Assembly (NCBI GenBank): GCA_016218905.1
Contig: JACRCS010000372.1
Coordinates: forward strand, 1-19,407
Length of the DNA stretch: 19,407 nucleotides
From: Deltaproteobacteria bacterium
GTDB taxonomy: Bacteria; Desulfobacterota_C; Deferrisomatia; Deferrisomatales; JACRMM01
Reading direction: 5' to 3'
The notes under the pieces were generated by a model, which worked only from the letters and a program-made list of their open reading frames with translations, was not told the DNA's origin and ran no database searches. The position numbers were made by a program, and so were the translations under genes. The number at the start of each line of letters is the position of its first letter. Positions within the stretch are counted from its first letter, which is position 1. Positions 12,846 to 19,407 of this stretch are shown here, one piece after another.

Positions 12846-13952
12846 TCACCCTGGCCGGTGCGCGCACGCGCCTTCGCCGTCCGCACCCAGGGCCGAGCAC
12901 CGGGGGCAGCCCCGGCAGCGGGCCGGTGACCGGTCTCCCGCCGCCCAGCGCCTCGGGAGGTCCGGTTCGCACAGGAGCGGCCGTGAGAGCGCGAAGAGGT
13001 CCGCGACGCCGAACAAGAGCAGCTCCTCCAGGAGCCCCGGGCTCCGGAGCCCGCCGACGAGGATGAGGGGACAGGATACCCGGGAGCGAAACGCCGTGGC
13101 CAGGTCGCTGAAATACGCTTCGCCCCGGCCGGGCTCCACCGGGCGGACGGGGCCGAGCTCGCCCGAACCGGCCGTCCCCCCGCTCACCTCGATGGCCGCC
13201 ACGCCCCGGGCCGAGAGCCACCCCGCCACCTGGGCGGCCTCACCGACCTCGAGCCCGCCATCCACGAAATCCGAGCCGTTGAGCTTCACGAGGACGGGGA
13301 AGTCGTGCCCCGCCGCCCACTGGACCGCCGTGAGGACCTCCTGGAGGAAGCGAAACCGCCCGGCCAGGTCGCCTCCGTACCGGTCCTGCCGCTGGTTCGC
13401 CGCCGGCGAGAGGAACTGGCTGACGAGGAACCCATGGGCGGCGTGGAGCTGCACGGCGTCGAAGCCCGCCTCCCGGGCCCGACGCGCCGCGGCGGCAAAG
13501 GCCTTGATGATGCGCGTAATCTCCTCCCGGTAGAGCTCCCGTGGGGTGTCCGGGTACTGGCGGAGGAACGCCATGGAGGGCGCCACCGGGATGCGGTTGC
13601 CGATCCACTCGGAGCGGGTCTGGCCGCCGGCGTGGACGAGCTGGAGGGCCGCGCGCGCACCGCCGCGACGGATCGTCTCCGCGAGCCGCCGCAGCCCGGG
13701 AAGGGCGTCGTCATCGGCAGCGCCGAGCATCGGGGGACGGCCGCGCCCGTCCGGCGAGACGAAGGCGTTTTCGGTGACCACGAGCCCCGCGCCGCCGGCG
13801 CCGAGCTCCTCGTACCGCGTCAGCAGCGCGTCGGTCACAGCGCCTTCCGCCCCGGCGAGCCCGAGGCGGGTGGCCGAGCGGACGAGGCGGTTGGGGAGCT
13901 CCAGCGAGCCGACCGTCAGGGGGTCGAAGATGCCGTGCATTGGATCAATCAC
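12846..13952 (-). CDS. NADH:flavin oxidoreductase, old yellow enzyme type
   Basis: A 368-residue single-domain FMN TIM barrel of the OYE / 2,4-dienoyl-CoA reductase N-domain family, likely reducing activated C=C bonds. Seen motifs: FDPLTVGSLELPNRLVRSAT at the N-terminus, QLVHAGGQT (104-112), and HAAH at 170-173 (substrate-binding pair) followed by FLSPAANQRQDRYGG. A C-terminal cysteine group CRGCPRC...C has Cx2Cx2C spacing, common in single-domain COG1902 proteins. The C-terminal flavin/NAD domain of FadH-type enzymes is absent. The GTG at 13952 is the longest start, and an ATG at 13940 is equally possible; neither has a strong ribosome binding site. It precedes the FAD-linked oxidase and may be co-transcribed with it. 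The substrate is unknown. Confidence 0.87.
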   Translation of the reverse strand: MIDPMHGIFDPLTVGSLELPNRLVRSATRLGLAGAEGAVTDALLTRYEELGAGGAGLVVTENAFVSPDGRGRPPMLGAADDDALPGLRRLAETIRRGGARAALQLVHAGGQTRSEWIGNRIPVAPSMAFLRQYPDTPRELYREEITRIIKAFAAAARRAREAGFDAVQLHAAHGFLVSQFLSPAANQRQDRYGGDLAGRFRFLQEVLTAVQWAAGHDFPVLVKLNGSDFVDGGLEVGEAAQVAGWLSARGVAAIEVSGGTAGSGELGPVRPVEPGRGEAYFSDLATAFRSRVSCPLILVGGLRSPGLLEELLLFGVADLFALSRPLLCEPDLPRRWAAGDRSPARCRGCPRCSALGADGEGACAHRPG

Positions 13953-13996
13953 GGGGGTTGGAAGAAGGTCACGGTTGGCCCGGAGGTGAGGAGAAG

Positions 13997-14023
13997 GGGA
14001 GGCCGGCGGAGAGCCGGCCTCCC
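13997..14023 (-). terminator. Strong hairpin downstream of acs
   Basis: GGGAGGCCGGC (13997-14007) and GCCGGCCTCCC (14013-14023) pair perfectly over 11 bp around a 5-nt loop. It lies 14 bp past the acs stop codon. The downstream minus-strand sequence is pyrimidine-rich (CCTTCTCC) rather than a pure U-tract. It probably terminates acs or protects its 3' end, separating acs from the oxidoreductase gene that follows. Confidence 0.65.
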
Positions 14024-14036
14024 GAACGGATCATGC

Positions 14037-16016
<1,980 letters not shown>

Positions 16017-16091
16017 TCTGTCCTCCTCATGGCGATGGGAGCCATGCGCGGTCCAAGCCGCGCAAGCGCCGCGGGAAACGCGGCAGTGCGG

Positions 16092-16120
16092 AGTATACTG
16101 AGGCTCCCCGGATGAAACAA
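16092..16120 (-). promoter_or_regulatory. Sigma70-like promoter of acs
   Basis: On the minus strand TTGTTT (16115-16120) and TATACT (16092-16097) are separated by exactly 17 bp. The -10 matches five of six consensus bases. The predicted start is near 16085, giving a leader of about 70 nt. This is the most AT-rich part of the 372-bp intergenic region. Confidence 0.6.
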
Positions 16121-16187
16121 GAGCCCGAAACTTTGTTCTAAAACCCGGCTCTCCGAATTTCCTCCCCCGAGCCTCGGACGCCCAAAA

Positions 16188-16227
16188 GTGCTTCCGGTCA
16201 CTAGGGAAGCACCGGGCAATATGCCCG
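16188..16227. promoter_or_regulatory. Two adjacent palindromes between acs and the CBS protein gene
   Basis: GTGCTTCC (16188-16195) and GGAAGCAC (16205-16212) form a perfect 8-bp dyad with a 9-bp centre. Immediately next to it, CGGGCA-ATA-TGCCCG occupies 16213-16227. Both lie in the divergent region, upstream of the acs promoter. They could be operators for acs or structures in a leader of the plus-strand gene. No known riboswitch pattern is recognised; the rest of 16017-16388 shows nothing else I can name. Confidence 0.45.
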
Positions 16228-16388
16228 TACCGTTTCCGCCGTCAGCCCCTTTCCGCCGGACCGACGAGAAGAGGCGTGCCGGCCCGGCGGCAGTGCCACG
16301 GCTTACGCACTCCCCCGCCGCATGATACGCTGGGCCCCCAAGGACCCTGCCGCGGCCGACCCTCTGCCCCGGAGAGCGCAGGACTGCA

Positions 16389-17699
16389 ATGCTCCCTCTT
16401 AGCGTACAGATCATCATCCTCTTGCTTCTCATCCTGGCAAACGGGCTCTTCTCGATGTCCGAGATCGCCATCGTGGCGTCCCGCCCGGCCCGACTCCAGC
16501 AGCAGGCGGAGAGCGGGGACGCCAAGGCGTCGGCGGCCCTGGAGCTCGCCCGCAATCCCGACCACTTCCTCTCCACCGTCCAGATCGGCATCACGCTCAT
16601 CGGCATCCTCACCGGGGCCTATAGCGGCACCGCCATCGCCGACCGCCTGGACCTCTATCTGGCGCGCTTCCCCCTCTTCGCCGAGTCCAGCCGGACCGTC
16701 AGCTTCGCGGCGGTCGTCATCGCCGTCACCTACCTGACGCTCATCCTCGGTGAGCTCGTTCCCAAGAGGCTCGGTCTCCATGCGCCGGAGCGGCTCGCTT
16801 CCACGACTGCCTATCCGATGCGCGCCCTCTCGAAGATCGCCCTGCCCGTCGTGCGCCTGCTCAGCGCCTCGACGAACCTCGTGCTGCGCGCCGTCGGAGT
16901 CGGGCCGCCCGAAGAGGCGCTCGCCACCGAAGAAGAGATCAAGATCATGCTGGAGCAGGGGACGCGGGCAGGCCTCTTCGAGTCCGCCGAGCAGGACATG
17001 ATCGCCCGGGTCTTTCGGCTCGGCGACCGGAGGGTGAGCGCGCTCATGACGCCACGCCCCGACATCGTCTGGCTCGATGTCGACGACTCGCCCGAGGAGA
17101 TCGGAGCGAAGCTGGCCCAGTCGAACCACTCGCGCTTCCCGGTCGGGCAGAGGAGTCTGGACGACGTCGTGGGGTTCGTCCAGGTGAAGGACCTGCTGGC
17201 CCGGAGACTCGCGGGCGAGGAGCTCGACCTGAGGGCCTCGCTCGAGAACCCCCTCTTCGTGCCCGAGAGCATGAGAGCGCTCCACATGCTGGAGCTCTTC
17301 AAGAACTCCGGCACCCATATGGCCCTCGTGCTCGACGAGTACGGAAGCGTCCAAGGGCTCGTGACGTTCTACGACGTCCTCGAGGCGATCGTCGGCGACA
17401 TCCCCACGGAGGAGGAGCCGGAGCCCCTGATCGTGGAACGCGAGGAGGGCTCCTGGCTGGTCGACGGGTCGGTTCCCGTGGACGAGTTGGAGGCGCTCCT
17501 GGGCTTGAGCGCGGCCGCGGGAGAGCGGGAGTATCACACCCTCGGCGGGCTCGTGATGGTCCACGTGGGGCGGATTCCGGAGGCGGCCGACAGCTTCGAG
17601 TGGTCCGGCTATCGGTTCGAAGTGGTCGACATGGACGGCAACCGCGTGGACAAGGTGCTCATCAGCCGTCTTCCGGAGGAGGAGACGGAGGAAGAATAG
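16389..17699 (+). CDS. DUF21-CBS-CorC/HlyC membrane protein (hemolysin/CNNM family)
   Basis: A 436-residue integral membrane protein of the TlyC/CorB/CNNM group, often annotated hemolysin but linked to Mg2+ or Co2+ transport and resistance. The DUF21 membrane domain is about 1-175, with hydrophobic segments near 5-25, 62-82, 104-124 and 140-160 and the motif GELVPKRLGL (121-130). Two CBS domains (about 214-330) include SALMTPRPDIVWLD and SGTHMALVLDEYGSVQGLVT. A CorC_HlyC domain (about 345-430) has WLVDGSVPVDELEALLGL. The ATG at 16389 follows AGGA with 5-nt spacing. It is the only plus-strand gene, divergent from acs, and ends next to a hairpin and two minisatellites. Confidence 0.93.
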   Translation: MLPLSVQIIILLLLILANGLFSMSEIAIVASRPARLQQQAESGDAKASAALELARNPDHFLSTVQIGITLIGILTGAYSGTAIADRLDLYLARFPLFAESSRTVSFAAVVIAVTYLTLILGELVPKRLGLHAPERLASTTAYPMRALSKIALPVVRLLSASTNLVLRAVGVGPPEEALATEEEIKIMLEQGTRAGLFESAEQDMIARVFRLGDRRVSALMTPRPDIVWLDVDDSPEEIGAKLAQSNHSRFPVGQRSLDDVVGFVQVKDLLARRLAGEELDLRASLENPLFVPESMRALHMLELFKNSGTHMALVLDEYGSVQGLVTFYDVLEAIVGDIPTEEEPEPLIVEREEGSWLVDGSVPVDELEALLGLSAAAGEREYHTLGGLVMVHVGRIPEAADSFEWSGYRFEVVDMDGNRVDKVLISRLPEEETEEE

Positions 17700-17702
17700 A
17701 CG

Positions 17703-17717
17703 CCCCCACGATGGGGG
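17703..17717 (+). terminator. Short terminator-like hairpin after the CBS protein gene
   Basis: CCCCCA (17703-17708) and TGGGGG (17712-17717) pair around a 3-nt loop, starting three bases after the stop codon. No U-tract follows, so termination would depend on the stem alone or on the hairpins further on (17999-18018, 18049-18071). Confidence 0.4.
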
Positions 17718-17724
17718 TGCATCC

Positions 17725-17836
17725 CGGACGAGCTCAGGAGGCGTTCGGATCGCGGACGAGCTCAGGACGCGTTCGGATCGCGGACGAGCTCAGGAGGCGT
17801 TCGGATCGCGGACGAGCTCAGGAGGCGTTCGGATCG
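17725..17836. repeat. 28-bp tandem repeat, four copies
   Basis: Four head-to-tail copies start at 17725, 17753, 17781 and 17809, each beginning CGGACGAGCTCAGG and ending TTCGGATCG. Copy 2 differs by a single base (GGACGC for GGAGGC); the others are identical. The unit length is not a multiple of three, so no periodic protein is encoded. It lies between the convergent ends of the CBS protein and lipoprotein genes. Confidence 0.95.
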
Positions 17837-17841
17837 CGGAG

Positions 17842-17956
17842 GGCAGGATGCCCGGGAGAGATCAGGCAGGATGCCCGGGAGAGATCAGGCAGGATGCCCG
17901 GGAGAGATCAGGCAGGATGCCCGGGAGAGATCAGGCACGAGGCCCGAGAGAGATCA
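17842..17956. repeat. 23-bp tandem repeat, five copies
   Basis: Four identical copies start at 17842, 17865, 17888 and 17911, each beginning GGCAGGATGCCCGGG and ending AGAGATCA. A fifth, diverged copy at 17934-17956 has three substitutions. Each perfect copy contains a small dyad GGCA-GGA-TGCC. The array starts 5 bp after the 28-bp array ends, and the two units are unrelated in sequence. There are no spacers, so this is not a CRISPR. Confidence 0.95.
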
Positions 17957-17998
17957 CCCACGCAAGGGCGGGAGGGATGAGGAGGCCGAGCGACCCGC

Positions 17999-18018
17999 CC
18001 CGGGAGGACGCTCCCGGG
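17999..18018. terminator. Compact GC hairpin
   Basis: CCCGGGAG and CTCCCGGG pair perfectly around the tetraloop GACG. It lies between the minisatellites and the bidirectional terminator, in the 17700-18107 gap that holds no gene. It could contribute to stopping plus-strand transcripts. Confidence 0.45.
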
Positions 18019-18048
18019 TCGAGGCGAACGGCCTCCCAGTATGCAGGC

Positions 18049-18071
18049 GAAAACCCCCGGAGGGGGTTTTC
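18049..18071. terminator. Bidirectional intrinsic terminator
   Basis: GAAAACCCCC (18049-18058) and GGGGGTTTTC (18062-18071) form a perfect 10-bp stem with a 3-nt loop. Its A/T-rich base gives a short U-run in transcripts from either strand. It lies between convergent genes, 37 bp past the lipoprotein stop codon, the expected place for a shared terminator. Confidence 0.85.
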
Positions 18072-18107
18072 AGCATCTCGGTAGAGCGCGGCGGACGACG
18101 AATCCCG

Positions 18108-18560
18108 TCAGCCGGCTCTCATCTCCCAGCTTCCGTCCGGTTGCCGGCACGCGGTCCCGTAGCCGTGCTCGACCTTGCCCCCCACCACGATGTCCGTGCT
18201 GTACTCGCGGCAGTAGCGCGAGCCCTCCCCCTCGAAGGTCCGGCGCGGCGTGACGGTGACCTGGGCGTTCGTGTCCGGGTTCACCCACGTGGCCGCCCGG
18301 TTCCGCTCCAGCGCGGCCTGCGCCTTCTCCTCGTCGCTCTTGTCGATGGCCGTGCCGATGGAACGGCCCGCCGCGCCGCCGAGGATCGCTCCCGCGATGA
18401 TCGCGGCCGTCCGGCCCGAACCCTCGCCGACCTGGCTTCCGAGGAGGCCACCGGCGGCGCCGCCGATGACGGTACCCACTTGCTCTCTCTCCGTGCCGGC
18501 GCAGCCGGCCAGGACCAGGAGCAGCGGGAGAAAGAGCCATTTCTTCAATCCTGTTTTCAT
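18108..18560 (-). CDS. Glycine-zipper outer-membrane lipoprotein (17-kDa antigen-like)
   Basis: A 150-residue lipoprotein. The basic N-terminus and hydrophobic core end in lipobox LAGC (17-20), so C20 should be lipidated after signal peptidase II cleavage. Residues 28-75 form a glycine-zipper 2TM segment (GTVIGGAAGGLLGSQVG; AAIIAGAILGGAAGRSIGTAID) that may insert in or lie on the outer membrane. The C-terminal domain (about 90-150) carries two cysteines, C117 and C138, and the sequence CREYSTDIVVGGKVEHGYG. This is typical of the RT0821/Lpp0805-type surface antigen family (COG4520). The ATG at 18560 has GGAGGG 6 nt upstream and overlaps the stop codon of a small upstream frame as ATGA. Confidence 0.92.
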   Translation of the reverse strand: MKTGLKKWLFLPLLLVLAGCAGTEREQVGTVIGGAAGGLLGSQVGEGSGRTAAIIAGAILGGAAGRSIGTAIDKSDEEKAQAALERNRAATWVNPDTNAQVTVTPRRTFEGEGSRYCREYSTDIVVGGKVEHGYGTACRQPDGSWEMRAG

Positions 18561-18763
18561 GTTCGGCCCTCCGCGCGTCCCCTCTGCGGGAACGCCTCAC
18601 ATCCCCCGTCGAAGAGCTTCAATATGGATCGTGAATCCGCCCGCCGGGAGGGCCCAAAGGGGTAAATCCTGACAAACCGGGGTTCCTGATGGCCCTCGCG
18701 CTGTAGACACTCGGCCAGTGGCTGAATATTCATCAAGTCGTTGATATCCTTGCCTTTCTTCAT
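18557..18763 (-). pseudogene. Possible decayed or shortened HTH (excisionase-like) small ORF
   Basis: A 68-residue frame beginning MKKGKDINDLMNIQPLAECL. It resembles the start of helix-turn-helix-17/excisionase-like proteins, in which a linker, MxIxxLAEYL and a later PFVRIG...RFDPxxIxxWL wing follow one another. The wing-like part here is RFVRIYPFGPSRRADSRSIL, but the recognition helix expected between the two halves is missing or shortened. An upstream in-frame ATG at 18805 is possible. The stop overlaps the lipoprotein ATG by 4 bp (ATGA), which would suit translational coupling if the frame is real. Base composition is less GC-rich than its neighbours at the 5' end. It could equally be non-coding; the similarity is by eye only. 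Confidence 0.3.
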
Positions 18764-18817
18764 GCACAAAAAGCCATCGCTCCCGGTCGGAGGGCGTATT
18801 CTCATGCTCCTTTAAGG

Positions 18818-18850
18818 TTATCCCCAGGGGTTCCCCACAACTTATCCACA
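18818..18850 (+). other. Cluster of three DnaA-box-like 9-mers
   Basis: TTATCCCCA (18818-18826), TTCCCCACA (18831-18839) and TTATCCACA (18842-18850) lie in one orientation, 13 and 11 bp apart. The last is an exact match to the classical DnaA box; the others each differ from it at one or two positions. They lie between the lipoprotein/HTH region and the exonuclease gene. No dnaA, dnaN or other replication-origin gene is in the window, so a DnaA-titration or regulatory site is as likely as an origin. Confidence 0.5.
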
Positions 18851-18869
18851 AGGGGTGTGGAGGGTCGCG

Positions 18870-19407
18870 TCAGGCCGCCTCCTTCAGGCGAAAGAAGCAC
18901 CGCGCGCAGGCCTCGACCGCCGCGCCCCCCGACCGCTTCGGCCACGCAGGCTCGCCGAAGAGGCTGCGGTGCAGCTCCTCGAGCGTGGGGTACTTGTAAG
19001 ACCCCTTGCCTCCCGGGAGCCGGCAGAGGGCGGTGGTCCCGTGCATCGTGCAGAAGAAGGGCCGGCTGGCGAAGAGCCGCCGCACGTGCTCCTCGGGAAA
19101 ACCGAGGCGGCAAAGCTCCGCCCCCACGACACTGCGGTCGTAGGCGACGTTGTGGCCGACGAGGCCGTCGACCGCCGAGGCCGTGGCTTCCAGGAAGCGG
19201 CCCAGCACCTCGCCCACCGGCCGCCCCCGCCGCCGCGCGCGCACCGTGGTGATCCCGTGGAGACGGAAAGCGCGCTCCGGGATCGCGAAGCCCTCCGGCC
19301 GGACCAGGTGCTCCTCGCCCGACACCCGGCGACCCGAGCCGTCGTAGAGCGCCCAGGCCAGCTGGACCAGGCGAGGCCAGTTGGCCGAATCGGAGAGGGG
19401 AGCCGAA
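18870..19407 (-). CDS. DnaQ-family 3'-5' exonuclease-like protein, partial, ExoIII motif lost
   Basis: The frame stays open to the right edge, so the 5' end lies outside the window. Visible sequence begins SDSANWPRLVQLAWALYDG, which in this family follows the ExoI DTETTG motif by a few residues. It continues with an IPERAFRLHGITTVRA segment and ExoII GHNVAYDRSVVGAEL, with its Asp kept. PTLEELHRSLFGE and a C-terminal VEACARCFFRL follow. In active members the last segment is preceded by H-x-A-x-x-D (as in HDALADVEA); here the same positions read RSGGAAVEA. Both the catalytic His and the metal-binding Asp are thus missing, with no frameshift visible. It is therefore predicted to be inactive as an exonuclease or to act by binding only. 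Confidence 0.85.
   Translation of the reverse strand, partial: SAPLSDSANWPRLVQLAWALYDGSGRRVSGEEHLVRPEGFAIPERAFRLHGITTVRARRRGRPVGEVLGRFLEATASAVDGLVGHNVAYDRSVVGAELCRLGFPEEHVRRLFASRPFFCTMHGTTALCRLPGGKGSYKYPTLEELHRSLFGEPAWPKRSGGAAVEACARCFFRLKEAA

Noticed and set aside
16291..16320. Second sigma54 promoter suggested by TGGCAC on the minus strand
   Set aside because: There is no GC doublet at the required 10-bp spacing from GG.
16242..17564. 440-residue minus-strand open frame opposite the CBS protein gene
   Set aside because: It is a low-complexity shadow of the well-supported DUF21-CBS-CorC gene.
17725..17956. CRISPR array
   Set aside because: Units are directly head-to-tail with no spacers, and no cas gene is present.

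Overview
This is a high-GC, densely packed bacterial chromosome segment. Thirteen consecutive genes on the minus strand (about 16016 down to 147) are followed by one plus-strand gene (16389-17699) and a short minus-strand block at the right edge. No rRNA, tRNA, transposase, integrase or CRISPR array is visible. Gene content (acetate/ketone-body activation, a Liv-type ABC importer, a sigma54 activator, GlcD-like and OYE-like oxidoreductases) fits an aerobic or facultative heterotroph. It would suit lineages such as Methylomirabilota/Rokubacteria, Acidobacteriota or delta-proteobacterial groups, but no taxonomic marker is present and I do not assign a phylum.

Core region (11171 to 1830, minus strand). 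A PAS-AAA+-Fis sigma54 activator lies upstream of livK - livHM (fused permease) - livG - livF - bdhA (3-hydroxybutyrate dehydrogenase) - aacS (acetoacetyl-CoA synthetase). In front of livK is a near-consensus -24/-12 promoter (9501-9516). Upstream of it are three 18-bp dyads of the form TGTCYG-N6-CRGACA, at about -145, -213 and -233. I read this as a self-contained, sigma54-controlled ketone-body (3-hydroxybutyrate/acetoacetate) uptake and activation operon that uses a branched-chain-amino-acid-type ABC importer. Downstream on the same strand are a MutT-like Nudix hydrolase, a small coiled-coil protein and a two-helix membrane protein of the superinfection-immunity family.

Upstream region (11362-16016, minus): a GlcD/D-lactate-dehydrogenase-type flavoprotein, an old-yellow-enzyme-type oxidoreductase, and acetyl-CoA synthetase with its own sigma70-like promoter and a strong 3' hairpin. 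Right end: a DUF21-CBS-CorC membrane protein (plus), two adjacent minisatellites (28 bp x4, 23 bp x5), a strong bidirectional terminator, a glycine-zipper lipoprotein, a possible decayed HTH ORF, a cluster of DnaA-box-like 9-mers, and a partial DnaQ-type exonuclease that has lost its ExoIII His and Asp.

The most unusual structure is a set of six intergenic arrays. Each is made of 7-bp or 9-bp units, tandem in one orientation and then in the opposite orientation, so each array can fold into a periodic hairpin. The unit differs from array to array, but every array sits on the 3' side of a stop codon. Two fill the entire gap between one gene's stop codon and the next gene's ribosome binding site. 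This looks like a recurrent intercistronic element class defined by architecture rather than by sequence.
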